This document shows, one piece after another, positions 27,284 to 35,835 of a DNA stretch of 64,000 bases (positions are counted from its first letter, which is position 1; each line of letters starts with the position of its first letter). The stretch is from Vibrio aquaticus (GTDB lineage Bacteria; Pseudomonadota; Gammaproteobacteria; Enterobacterales; Vibrionaceae). Below the pieces are notes generated by a model. That model was not told where the DNA came from. It did no database searches and saw only the letters and a list, made by a program, of their open reading frames with translations. Made by a program: the position numbers and the translations under genes. Location of the stretch: assembly GCF_003970385.1 (NCBI RefSeq), contig NZ_RXZH01000005.1, positions 1 to 64,000 of the forward strand, written 5' to 3'.

Positions 27284-28252
27284 ATGCAGCTCGATGCAAC
27301 ACTCTTTTTCGTCTTGCTTTTTTTCGCTGTGGTTTTCATATCACAAGCGTTGATCTTACCCGCAGCAGGTAGCAAAGCTAAGCACAAAGAGCTCTCCGAA
27401 CGACTGAAAGAATCACAATCAAAACTGGATGAGGAAGCCCGCTCATTACTTCAAGAGCATTACCTAAAAAGCCTAACCCCATGGGATAGGAGACTTGTTA
27501 ACTATGAGGTGTTTTCTTCGCTGAAAAAGTTGATTGAGCTTTCGGGCTATGATTGGAGTTTAACTCAAACCTTAGTGACCACATCTTGCCTATCAGTCAG
27601 TGGTTTTTTAATTACGATGTTACTCGGTCAGCCTATTTATGTTGGCTTAGCCGCCATTGTGGCTGTTTGGGTCTGTTTGTATTTTTGGCTTGGGAAAAAA
27701 ATTTCAGATCGTCTTGCTGCGTTTGAGGAGCAACTGCCTGAAGCGCTCGATATTATGCGCCGGATGTTGCAAGCCGGTCAGCCTGTAACACAAGCCTTTA
27801 ACGAAGTTGGGATGGAAATGCCCGCGCCAATTGGTGTGGAGTTCAAAAACACCTTTAACTTGCTCAACTATGGTTATGACATGCGTATGGCCATTATGCA
27901 GATGGCCGAGCGAACCCCGACGGTTTCTATGTTGGCTTTTTCCAGTGCGGTTATTTTGCAAAAAGAGACGGGTGGTAACTTGTCTGAAAACCTCGAAAAA
28001 GTGTCCAAGGTGCTTCGCGCTCGATTTAAGTTGCAACGAAAAATAAAAACGCTGTCTGCTGAGAGTCGTTTATCAGCGTGGATCTTAGTTCTGTCGCCGT
28101 TTGCTCTGTTTGTTTTTCTGAGTTTCATCAATCCAGAATATGTTGCGCCACTTTACACCGACCCAAGAGGGATGACGTTAGTCAGCGGTGGGGTGGTTAG
28201 CCTCTTTATTGGCGCAATGTGGATTCGAAACATCATCAATTTCGAGGTGTGA
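27284..28252 (+). CDS. tadB: Tad inner-membrane platform protein TadB
   Basis: 322 aa, GspF-like type II secretion F domain. An N-terminal membrane segment, a pair of central helices (SVSGFLITMLLGQPIYVGLAAIVAVWVCLYFWLG) and C-terminal helices flank a cytoplasmic domain with LDIMRRMLQAGQPVTQAFNEVG, the T2SF signature. With TadC it forms the platform on which TadA acts. Ends 1 bp before tadC. Confidence 0.93.
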   Translation: MQLDATLFFVLLFFAVVFISQALILPAAGSKAKHKELSERLKESQSKLDEEARSLLQEHYLKSLTPWDRRLVNYEVFSSLKKLIELSGYDWSLTQTLVTTSCLSVSGFLITMLLGQPIYVGLAAIVAVWVCLYFWLGKKISDRLAAFEEQLPEALDIMRRMLQAGQPVTQAFNEVGMEMPAPIGVEFKNTFNLLNYGYDMRMAIMQMAERTPTVSMLAFSSAVILQKETGGNLSENLEKVSKVLRARFKLQRKIKTLSAESRLSAWILVLSPFALFVFLSFINPEYVAPLYTDPRGMTLVSGGVVSLFIGAMWIRNIINFEV

Positions 28253-28253
28253 T

Positions 28254-29198
28254 ATGGAGTCTATTTTAGATTTAGTCTCTTCGTTTAATATTGATGAACA
28301 AACCTTTTTCTTAGCTGTGATTCTGATTGCGACGGTCTTGTTGATCTTTACCTTATCGATGCTGCTAATTAGCTCTCGGTCGCCGTTAAGAACCCGTTTG
28401 GCGAGCTTAAAAGACACGTCGGCGATAGGGACCGCCAAAAAGGTCAGTCGTTTAGAAAAATCATTGGAATCTCTTGCTCCGGCAATGAAGTCGTCCAATG
28501 AAAAAGAGAATGAAACCATCCGCGTTAAGTTAATGCATGCGGGGTATCATGATGCCAGTGCTTTGACCTTTTTTTATGCCATGAAAGGAATTTCGGTCGT
28601 GATCGGCTTTTTAATGGCCGCCAGTGTCTACTTCTTTGCTCCCGACATTTCTATGCGCAATTTGATCATGATGGGGAGCGTTGCATTTGGTCTATTCTTA
28701 CCTAATGTCATATTGGGTAGGATGGTCGACAAGCGGCAGCGAAAAATCCGTGGTGGTATCCCTGATGCACTCGATTTGCTGGTGGTCTGTACTGAATCTG
28801 GTCTAGGTTTTAACGCTGCGATTCGCCGGGTGGCGGATGAGTTGACCATTTCCCACCCCGATTTTGCCGACGAATTAGATACAGTATGTGTCAAGATCAG
28901 TGCTGGTGTTGAGATGTCGGATGCATTTAATGATCTTGTGACAAGAACTGGTCTGACGGAGATTGCGGGCCTTGTCACTATGTTGGCTCACGCCTCTCGA
29001 ATTGGCGGGAGTCTCTCTCAAACGTTACGTGAATATACTGAAGATTATCGTGATAAGCGCAATCAAGAGATTGAAGAAATAGCAGCTAAGATCCCGACGA
29101 AAATGATTTTCCCACTGCTTGTCTTTATCTGGCCTTGTTTCTTTATCGTTGCGATAGGGCCCTCTATGTTGATGCTATCCTCGACGCTGGGGAAATAA
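28254..29198 (+). CDS. tadC: Tad inner-membrane platform protein TadC
   Basis: 314 aa, second GspF-like platform protein. Membrane segments lie near residues 20-40, 105-145 and at the C terminus (FPLLVFIWPCFFIVAIGPSML). The T2SF domain contains PDALDLLVVCTESGLGFNAAIRRVADEL. I chose the ATG at 28254, one base after the tadB stop; a frame reaching back into tadB is not supported. Confidence 0.93.
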   Translation: MESILDLVSSFNIDEQTFFLAVILIATVLLIFTLSMLLISSRSPLRTRLASLKDTSAIGTAKKVSRLEKSLESLAPAMKSSNEKENETIRVKLMHAGYHDASALTFFYAMKGISVVIGFLMAASVYFFAPDISMRNLIMMGSVAFGLFLPNVILGRMVDKRQRKIRGGIPDALDLLVVCTESGLGFNAAIRRVADELTISHPDFADELDTVCVKISAGVEMSDAFNDLVTRTGLTEIAGLVTMLAHASRIGGSLSQTLREYTEDYRDKRNQEIEEIAAKIPTKMIFPLLVFIWPCFFIVAIGPSMLMLSSTLGK

Positions 29199-29207
29199 GG
29201 ACACAAT

Positions 29208-30212
29208 ATGAAAGGATTGAATGTTGTTACCGTTACACTCTGTGCGCTGTTGTTGGCTGCATGTGCATCTAAAGAACCAAGCCTAGACACCTCGCTATAC
29301 GATGGTAAACCGATTGATACTCTCTCATCGGAAGAGCCGCCAAAAACAGAAAAAGAAGCGATCATGCGAGGGGATACTGCGCTCAGTTCAGGGAATGTTG
29401 ATTTAGCTTTGTATGAGTACATTCGCTCGCTGTCGTTTGAAAATGGACAATTTCGAGACCGTTCTCTGTATAACATTGGCCGCATCCACCAATCGCGAAA
29501 CAATTTGACCCTGGCCGATAAAGCCTACTTGTTGGCCCTGGAAGAGAACCCGAATAATGTGGAGGTGTTAGAACAACTTGGCTCAATTCACAGTAAAAAT
29601 GGTGATATTGAGCAAGGGAAAAGCTACTTTCTACGAGCGATTAATGCAGACCAAATACGTTTTGGAAACAGTGACACGTTAGTTGGAAAAGATCTGCTGA
29701 CGTCTAAAGAAGTGGCTCTGCTTAAAAGTGATTCACGCTCACCAGAGTTTGCTTACATGGGGCTAGGGGTGATCGCTGACCTAGAGAAAGATCATAACCT
29801 TGCTCAAGCTTTTTATAAGCAAGCATTGAGTATTGATTCGAGCTCATCGAAGACATTAACCAACGTTGGCTATTCGTTTTATATGTCTGGTGATTACCGT
29901 AAAGCACAACGATTTACCTTAGAAGCGCTGGAGAAAGATCCAACCAACGATAAGGCACTGAATAACCTTGCGTTGATTTACTTAGCGAAAGGAGAAATTC
30001 CAAGGGCGATTAATGTTTTTTCTCGTCACATGGATAAACCAGAGGCTCTTAACAATGTTGGCTACTTTTTGATACTCCAAGGAAAGCCAGAGCAAGCCGT
30101 TCCTTATTTGCAACAAGCCATTGATAGTAAGAGTACTTATTACAAGGTTGCTAATGAAAACCTTGAGCGGGCATTAGCGTTGGTAAGAGAAGGCGAGATG
30201 AACAAAGAGTAG
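29208..30212 (+). CDS. tadD: Tetratricopeptide lipoprotein TadD
   Basis: 334-aa lipoprotein with lipobox LLLAACAS (Cys about 20) and several tetratricopeptide repeats between residues 60 and 325. They are seen as repeated patterns such as LALEENPNNVEVLEQLGSIH, LEALEKDPTNDKALNNLALI and EALNNVGYFLILQGKPEQAV. TadD-type proteins assist secretin/pilus assembly. It is the last gene of this locus and is followed directly by a terminator, so tadE, tadF and tadG are absent here. Confidence 0.9.
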   Translation: MKGLNVVTVTLCALLLAACASKEPSLDTSLYDGKPIDTLSSEEPPKTEKEAIMRGDTALSSGNVDLALYEYIRSLSFENGQFRDRSLYNIGRIHQSRNNLTLADKAYLLALEENPNNVEVLEQLGSIHSKNGDIEQGKSYFLRAINADQIRFGNSDTLVGKDLLTSKEVALLKSDSRSPEFAYMGLGVIADLEKDHNLAQAFYKQALSIDSSSSKTLTNVGYSFYMSGDYRKAQRFTLEALEKDPTNDKALNNLALIYLAKGEIPRAINVFSRHMDKPEALNNVGYFLILQGKPEQAVPYLQQAIDSKSTYYKVANENLERALALVREGEMNKE

Positions 30213-30230
30213 TGTTATCTCGATTAATGC

Positions 30231-30262
30231 AAGGGAGAGCGTTTGGCTCTCCCTTTTCAATT
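30231..30262. terminator. Terminator between tadD and chrA
   Basis: Stem AAGGGAGAGC/GCTCTCCCTT with a GTTTG loop, T-rich on both sides. It can end the tad transcript and the convergent chrA transcript. Confidence 0.8.
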
Positions 30263-30275
30263 TTGATTTGGTTAT

Positions 30276-31436
30276 TTATGCGATGTAGCCACCCGCAATG
30301 CCGGTAAGCATAAAGAACACCACCATCCAAATGATAGGAAGCTTGTGCTGCTTAAGTAGGTAGAAGCCAACTAAAACAAAAGCGAGATCTAAAGGATTAA
30401 GTACCGCACTGGTAAATACTGGCTGGTACAAGGCCGCAACAAGCAAACCAACTACCGCAGCATTCACGCCATTCACTGCGCCCGAGACTTTCGGGTTTTG
30501 AGCCAGAGATTGCCAGTTCTTCAATACGCCCAGCAGCAGTAAAAAGCCTGGCAGGAAAACAGCCACAGTGGCAATCAATGCACCTGCAATTGGTGCTGAT
30601 GGCAGTAACTCATAACCAATGTACGTAGCAAAGGTAAACATCGGTCCTGGAACCGCTTGAGCCGCCGCATAACCCGTTAGGAAGGCGTCTTGGGTCAGTT
30701 GGTCGCCGACAATGTTTTGCAGTAATGGCAGAACCACGTGACCACCACCAAACACTAAACTACCCGCTTGGAAGAAGTCATTAAACAGGCCAATGGCTGG
30801 CAATGTGCTTGCGAGTAACGGTAGGCCAAAAAGTAAAGCAGCGAACAAAATCAGCGGTGCGAAGGATGGTTCGAACTTACCTTGGTACTCTTCATTGGCA
30901 TTGCCTAACGTTTTCATGCCAATAAGCGCAGCTACGACTAATACCACCATTTGTGTCGCGATACTTGGCACAACCAGCAAGGCTACCGCCGTCATCACGC
31001 AGAGTGCGACAGCCAGCTTTTCCTTACAGAAGTTCTTGTACATGCCCCAAGCAGCATCCGCAACCACCACCACTGCCAGCAGTTTTAATCCGTGGACAAT
31101 GTTTTGAAACAAGGCGGTTTCGGTAAGCTGGCTGCTGAGTATCGCAAGCGCCAACATAATCAGAACCGATGGTAAGGTAAAGCCAAGAAACGCCATACAT
31201 GCGCCGCCTAAACCGCCACGCTTGTAGCCCAAGGCAAAGCCGACCTGACTAGAGCCCGGACCTGGCAAAAACTGACTTAATGCGACGATCTGTCCATATT
31301 CTTTATCATCTAGCCACTTTAGCTTTTCAACAAAGGTATTGCGGAAATAGCCAATGTGCGCCGCAGGGCCACCAAAGCTAATCCAGCCAAGCCAGAAAAA
31401 GGTTTTGAAAATTGTCAGCATGATTGCATTACTCAT
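30276..31436 (-). CDS. chrA: Chromate transporter ChrA
   Basis: CHR-family membrane protein, 386 aa, with about 10-12 hydrophobic segments in two related halves. The N half has FWLGWISFGGPAAHIGYF and LPGPGSSQVGFALGYKRGGLGGA; the C half has the matching GSLVFGGGHVVLPLL and AAAQAVPGPMFTFATYIGYEL. This two-domain form exports chromate in characterised members. It is divergent from a LysR gene (31530), its likely regulator. Confidence 0.92.
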   Translation of the reverse strand: MSNAIMLTIFKTFFWLGWISFGGPAAHIGYFRNTFVEKLKWLDDKEYGQIVALSQFLPGPGSSQVGFALGYKRGGLGGACMAFLGFTLPSVLIMLALAILSSQLTETALFQNIVHGLKLLAVVVVADAAWGMYKNFCKEKLAVALCVMTAVALLVVPSIATQMVVLVVAALIGMKTLGNANEEYQGKFEPSFAPLILFAALLFGLPLLASTLPAIGLFNDFFQAGSLVFGGGHVVLPLLQNIVGDQLTQDAFLTGYAAAQAVPGPMFTFATYIGYELLPSAPIAGALIATVAVFLPGFLLLLGVLKNWQSLAQNPKVSGAVNGVNAAVVGLLVAALYQPVFTSAVLNPLDLAFVLVGFYLLKQHKLPIIWMVVFFMLTGIAGGYIA

Positions 31437-31529
31437 CTAAAAATAGTGGTGACAATTTACGTAATTCGCACACATGACTCAAATTGATAGTTTTAATATA
31501 CTCTATGAATAAAATGGGATGGAGTGGCG

Positions 31530-32438
31530 ATGAGAGAGTTTAATTGGAAAGGCGTTGATCTAAATTTGCTAGTGGCGTTTCAAGCCCTGTACCAAACCAA
31601 GAGTGTTAGCCAAGCAGCTGAGCATTGCTTTGTAAGTCAATCTGCCATGAGCCACACGCTGCAGCGTATGCGGACCCTGTTTGATGATCCATTGTTTGAG
31701 CGTGCTGGGATCAAGATGGAACCGACATTACGCTCCCACGAAATCGCGCCATTGATCGACCGTTTACTTGGCAGCATCAAAAATGATCTGTTGATTAAAA
31801 AGCACTTTAGCCCACAAACCTATCAAGGGGCTTGGCGAATCGGCTTAACCGACTACGCAGAGCAGCTGTTTGCCCCTCAACTTTATGACGCACTAAAAAG
31901 TGCAGCGCCACAGTCTCAGGTGAGTTTTTACAACGTCAATCGCAGTAACTACTTAGATATTGCTGAGAGCGAAAAACTCGATGTAGTGATTGGCAGTATC
32001 GACAACCTAAATCGACGCTTTTTGTCTGAACACCTTTATACTGAGCAACACTTGTGCTTGTTTGATCCACAAGCGATGACGTTACCTAGTCCGTTAACGC
32101 TAGAAGCATTTGTCAGTGTTGAACACGCACTGGTTAGCCCTGATGGCAGTTTACAAACCCAAGTGGATAAGCGTTTATCTAAGCTTGGCTATGAGCGCAG
32201 AGTTGGGGTGGCTTCAAGAAACTTTTTAACGGTGCGTCGGCTGCTGCTCGGGCGTCAGCTTATTTGTATTGTGCCAAAGCGATTTGCCGAAATGGAAACC
32301 CACAGCCATGGCCTAATGACAGCGGCAACCCCAGTAGAAGTGCCGGATTTTGATATTCGATTGCTCTACTTAAAGAGCAATCAATACGAAGAAAAGAGCA
32401 TTTGTTTACGCCAAATCGTCACTGATATTGTACGTTAA
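31530..32438 (+). CDS. LysR-family regulator next to chrA
   Basis: LysR regulator, about 302 aa. The start MREFNWKGVDLNLLVAFQALYQTKSVSQAA, recognition segment SQSAMSHTLQRMRTLFDDPLFER and effector domain from residue 90 resemble the LeuO/NodD-like subgroup (DPLFER motif). I chose the ATG at 31530, with GGAG 5 bp upstream; a GTG 6 bases earlier overlaps that site. Divergent from chrA across 93 bp. Its last 4 bases overlap the 3' end of the convergent RRF_GI gene. Confidence 0.85.
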   Translation: MREFNWKGVDLNLLVAFQALYQTKSVSQAAEHCFVSQSAMSHTLQRMRTLFDDPLFERAGIKMEPTLRSHEIAPLIDRLLGSIKNDLLIKKHFSPQTYQGAWRIGLTDYAEQLFAPQLYDALKSAAPQSQVSFYNVNRSNYLDIAESEKLDVVIGSIDNLNRRFLSEHLYTEQHLCLFDPQAMTLPSPLTLEAFVSVEHALVSPDGSLQTQVDKRLSKLGYERRVGVASRNFLTVRRLLLGRQLICIVPKRFAEMETHSHGLMTAATPVEVPDFDIRLLYLKSNQYEEKSICLRQIVTDIVR

Positions 32439-32782
32439 TCAAACCCTTCATATAGGTCTATGGCTTGGCGAGCTTCACTCATTGTGCACCCTGTTTGCGT
32501 GACCAATTGGTTGACCGTGACTGATGGTGTTTTCTCAATAAGGCTCGCTAAGCAGATTTCTGGTTTAGGCAGGGCTTTATCGATTTCTTTGACGACCCAC
32601 TGATGGGCTTCATCCATCAACAACGTAATCAATGCCTTTAGCTGAGCTTCTTCCCCCGATAATTGCCAGTTACGAGAACGTCGAATCCGCTTGAGCTGGC
32701 AGCCAGACTCGTTTGCTTGCTGAATGATTAATGCCTTATCTGGCACTCGATGAACAAAACTGTTTAAGCGAATTACTAACAT
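32435..32782 (-). CDS. RRF_GI-family protein (annotated as ribosome recycling factor-like)
   Basis: 115-aa cytosolic protein with the pattern SLVHR-like start (LNSFVHRVPDKALIIQQA), the central GCQLKRIRRSRNWQLSGE and a C-terminal helical segment (LIEKTPSVTVNQLVTQTGCTMSEARQA). This matches my recollection of a small vibrio family named for a supposed link to ribosome recycling. It shows no similarity to true Frr. Actual function unknown. It overlaps the end of the convergent LysR gene by 4 bp. Confidence 0.7.
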   Translation of the reverse strand: MLVIRLNSFVHRVPDKALIIQQANESGCQLKRIRRSRNWQLSGEEAQLKALITLLMDEAHQWVVKEIDKALPKPEICLASLIEKTPSVTVNQLVTQTGCTMSEARQAIDLYEGFD

Positions 32783-32899
32783 TGTCTTAGGGTTGTGGGG
32801 TGATCAGAGGTACTTTACCTCAGCATTCGACTGCCACTCAACTTTCTCTCACTTTTCCTATCATCAATTGGGTTTGATAGGTTTTGCCTTTTTCATTTG

Positions 32900-32936
32900 A
32901 TAGATATTCCCTATTAGAGCAATAGAAACGTTCAAA
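32900..32936. promoter_or_regulatory. OxyR-type operator upstream of ahpC
   Basis: ATAGATATTCCCTAT, 7 bp, then ATAGAAACGTTCAAA: the ATAGnTnnnAnCTAT-N7-ATAG spacing of OxyR sites, with a good first half and a partial second half. A further half-like ATAGGTTTTGCCT starts at 32877. A -10-like TATAAC lies at 32963-32968. An almost identical second element stands before ahpF (35704-35740). Confidence 0.75.
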
Positions 32937-33021
32937 TTTACCAATCAACGCTGTCAGGGCAATATAACCACATCAACGCAGAGCAGCGTTCACAAACACT
33001 AAATTAGAAAGAGAGAACATC

Positions 33022-33579
33022 ATGATCAACACAGAAATCAAACCATTCAACGCAACAGCATTCAAAAACGGCGAATTCGTAGAAATCACTGAGCAAGACG
33101 TGAAAGGTAAGTGGGCAGTATTCTTCTTCTACCCAGCAGACTTCACTTTCGTATGTCCTACTGAGCTCGTTGACCTACAAGAAAAATACGCAGAGCTACA
33201 ATCTCGTGGCGTTGAAGTTTACTCCGTATCAACTGACACTCACTTCTCTCACAAAGCGTGGCACGATACTTCTGACAAGATCGGTACTATCGAGTACTTC
33301 ATGGTAGGTGACCAAACTGGCACTATCACAAACAACTTCAACGTAATGCGTGAAGGTCAAGGTCTTGCTGACCGTGCAACGTTCCTAATCGACCCACAAG
33401 GTGTTATCCAAGCAATGGAAATCACTGCAGAAGGTATCGGCCGTGACGCAGAAGACCTACTACGTAAAGTAAAAGCTGCACAGTACGTTGCAAACAACCC
33501 AGGCGAAGTATGCCCAGCTAAATGGAAAGAAGGCGAAGAGACTCTAGCACCATCTCTAGACCTAGTAGGTAAAATTTAA
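33022..33579 (+). CDS. ahpC: Alkyl hydroperoxide reductase subunit C (AhpC)
   Basis: Typical 2-Cys peroxiredoxin, 185 aa, reducing H2O2 and organic hydroperoxides with electrons from AhpF. The peroxidatic Cys is in [14 protein letters not shown] (about 46), and the resolving Cys in GEVCPAKW (about 166). [17 protein letters not shown] and the C-terminal YF-like helix region ([10 protein letters not shown]) are close to E. coli AhpC. AGAAAGAGAG lies upstream of the ATG. Codon use is highly biased, indicating strong expression. ahpF is 2.3 kb downstream beyond the FG-GAP gene, each with its own OxyR-type site. Confidence 0.96.
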   Translation: MINTEIKPFNATAFKNGEFVEITEQDVKGKWAVFFFYPADFTFVCPTELVDLQEKYAELQSRGVEVYSVSTDTHFSHKAWHDTSDKIGTIEYFMVGDQTGTITNNFNVMREGQGLADRATFLIDPQGVIQAMEITAEGIGRDAEDLLRKVKAAQYVANNPGEVCPAKWKEGEETLAPSLDLVGKI

Positions 33580-33652
33580 TTAGACGATAACGTCTTAGGT
33601 ACATCGAGTCTGAGCTCCTAAAGGGCTCGGTGTGCCGACCTAATTAAAATCA

Positions 33653-33684
33653 AAGCCACATCGTTTAACGGTGTGGCTTTTTTG
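33653..33684 (+). terminator. Terminator of ahpC
   Basis: Stem AAAGCCACATCG/CGGTGTGGCTTT (one T-G pair) with TTTAA loop, followed by a T run. A second potential long stem lies between the stop codon and this terminator (ATTTAATTAG at 33574 with CTAATTAAA at 33640), giving a structured 3' UTR. Confidence 0.88.
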
Positions 33685-33817
33685 CATTTTAAACCAAGTG
33701 GCGGAGGACAGTGTACTGGTTACCTCTTTAGAGGGGGTTAACTTTTTACATGCAGAGTTGTATTCTGTTTGGCTTTTTTAAACTGTACCCAAATTAGTTG
33801 TTGCTTCAGGATTACCA

Positions 33818-35596
33818 ATGAAGACTGTTCTTATTTCGATATTTTGCTGCTTTTTAGTCGCTTGCTCTGACGCTGATCAAGCCTTTCCCTCACCTGAACT
33901 TTCATTGAATAACACTCAAATGAAAACGTTTGAGTTTAGTTGGGATGGTGTAGAGGGCGCGACACATTATACGTTATGGGAAAACGTTGATGGCCAGTCG
34001 GGCTTTACCCAAGTTAGTCCGATTATTCAACCCGATGAGAACACGTTTACTTTGTCTGTGCCACTTTTCGCGCGTACCGATGCCCAGTATATGCTGAGAA
34101 CCTGTAAGCCTTCAGCTTGTGTGTATTCAACTGCAGTGGGTATTTCAGGCAACCTAGTTGATAGTATTGGTTATTTTAAGGCCAGCAATACCGATATTGA
34201 TGATGAATTTGGTACATCAGTCGCACTATCTAAAGATGGCAAAACACTCGCGGTGAGTGCAATTCATGAGGATAGCGACTCACAAGGTATTGATGGCCTC
34301 GACAATAATGATGGTGATAACTCGGGGGCGGTGTATGTCTTTGCCAATCAAGATGGTGAATGGCACCAACAAGCCTACATCAAGGCAGATAATGCGGATA
34401 ATAAAGATCAATTCGGTACGTCGATTGCTTTATCGGCTGATGGCAATACATTAGTCGTTGGCGCCAAATATGAAGACAGTGATGCTAAGGGCATCAATGG
34501 TGATGGCAGCAATAATAGTCGAGCAAAGTCTGGGGCGGTATATGTCTTCGAGCGTGATAGCGATGGTGTTTGGACGCAACATAGCTATATTAAAGCCAGT
34601 GAACCTGATGTTGCTGATGAATTTGGCTGGCAAGTTGCCTTATCGGATGATGGTGCGACGTTAGCGGTCGCGGCGATTGAGGAAGACAGCAATGCGACTG
34701 GTGTGGGCGGTGATGATGCAGATAATTCGATGACCGAGACTGGTGCAGTCTACGTGTTTGCGTTAAACAATTATATTTGGTCCCAACAAGCTTATATTAA
34801 AGCGACTGTTACCTCTGATAATGGCGATATGTTTGGCTATGCTTTGGATCTCTCAGGTGATGGCAATACGCTAGCGGTTGGCAGTATTAGTGAATCGAGC
34901 GATGCGACGGGGATCGATGGTGATCAGGCTAATGATAACCTATCTAACTCAGGTGCAGTTTATATCTACACTCGTTCAGGTCAGGTTTGGACTCCAGGCT
35001 CCTATATTAAAGCAAGTAATACCGGGCTAGCAGATAAATTCGGTTCTTCTATTTCCCTGTCGCAAGATGGATCGACCTTATCAGTGGGCGCTTTCGGGGA
35101 AGGGAGCTCTTCCTCTGGAATTGGTGGGAATCAATTGGATAACTTTGCGCCACAATCAGGAGCCGTTTATATCTTTGGTTTCGACGGGGCTTGGCAGCAA
35201 CACGCTTACATAAAAGCAAGTAATATGGTTGATATTCAAGACTCTTTTGGATTTTCAAATGCGCTGTCGGATGATGGTATGCAGCTTGTTGTGGGCGCCT
35301 ATTTTGAAGGCAGCAGTAGTGTGGGCCTGGAAGGTAATCCAGGCGATAACAGTGCAATTAAGTCAGGTGCGGTGTACAGCTATTACCTAGATACCAATGG
35401 TACTTGGGTCGAAGGTGCTTATATTAAAGCGCCTAACACAGACGCTGAAGATCGATTTGGACGTTCTCTCGCGCTCTCTGGAGACGGTTCGACACTAGCT
35501 GTCAGCAGTATTGAAGAACAAAGTGGCGCAACAGGGATTGGCGGGGATGCTGAAGATAACTCGGTGAGCAAATCCGGTGCGGTTTACCTTTATTAA
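33818..35596 (+). CDS. FG-GAP seven-repeat beta-propeller lipoprotein
   Basis: 592-aa predicted lipoprotein (lipobox LVAC, Cys16). Residues about 25-105 look like a fibronectin type III-like sandwich. From about 118 there are seven tandem repeats of about 68 residues, each of the form YIKASN..DxFGxSxALSxDGxTLAVGA..ExS..GIxG...DNxxxxSGAVYVF. This is the FG-GAP pattern, and seven copies fit one closed seven-bladed propeller. Asp-rich turns (NNDGDNSG type) suggest calcium binding. It is probably at the cell surface or outer membrane. It sits between ahpC and ahpF with its own terminator. No link to peroxide defence can be read from the protein; adhesion or ligand binding is the family-based guess. 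Confidence 0.85.
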   Translation: MKTVLISIFCCFLVACSDADQAFPSPELSLNNTQMKTFEFSWDGVEGATHYTLWENVDGQSGFTQVSPIIQPDENTFTLSVPLFARTDAQYMLRTCKPSACVYSTAVGISGNLVDSIGYFKASNTDIDDEFGTSVALSKDGKTLAVSAIHEDSDSQGIDGLDNNDGDNSGAVYVFANQDGEWHQQAYIKADNADNKDQFGTSIALSADGNTLVVGAKYEDSDAKGINGDGSNNSRAKSGAVYVFERDSDGVWTQHSYIKASEPDVADEFGWQVALSDDGATLAVAAIEEDSNATGVGGDDADNSMTETGAVYVFALNNYIWSQQAYIKATVTSDNGDMFGYALDLSGDGNTLAVGSISESSDATGIDGDQANDNLSNSGAVYIYTRSGQVWTPGSYIKASNTGLADKFGSSISLSQDGSTLSVGAFGEGSSSSGIGGNQLDNFAPQSGAVYIFGFDGAWQQHAYIKASNMVDIQDSFGFSNALSDDGMQLVVGAYFEGSSSVGLEGNPGDNSAIKSGAVYSYYLDTNGTWVEGAYIKAPNTDAEDRFGRSLALSGDGSTLAVSSIEEQSGATGIGGDAEDNSVSKSGAVYLY

Positions 35597-35643
35597 AGAG
35601 AGCTTTATCAAGCACTAGCGATTGAATAAACGCCTCTAAATTT

Positions 35644-35677
35644 AGCCTCTGAATATTGATATTCAGAGGCTTTTTTA
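35644..35677 (+). terminator. Terminator after the FG-GAP gene
   Basis: Stem AGCCTCTGAATAT/ATATTCAGAGGCT with a minimal loop, followed by TTTTTATG. Confidence 0.9.
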
Positions 35678-35703
35678 TGCAAACGACCATGGCGATCTTA
35701 CTA

Positions 35704-35740
35704 GTAGGTTTTACCTATCAAAACAATAGAAATGTTCAAA
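35704..35740. promoter_or_regulatory. OxyR-type operator upstream of ahpF
   Basis: GTAGGTTTTACCTAT, 7 bp (CAAAACA), then ATAGAAATGTTCAAA. The first half matches ATAGnTnnnAnCTAT at all but one fixed position. The second half and the following TTTACCAAT are nearly identical to the ahpC element, as is the downstream order GGGCAAnATAACC and a short GC hairpin. Confidence 0.78.
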
Positions 35741-35835
35741 TTTACCAATTTAGTCGCTAGGGGCAAAATAACCCCATTAGCGCAACAGAGCGCACTAACA
35801 ATAAATTAGACAAGATATTAAGAGTAGGCATTCCC

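Noticed and set aside
34160..35590. Seven regularly spaced DNA repeats that might suggest a repeat array
   Set aside because: They are in frame within the FG-GAP gene, about 200 bp each and divergent at DNA level. They are protein repeats, not CRISPR; no CRISPR array was seen in the window.
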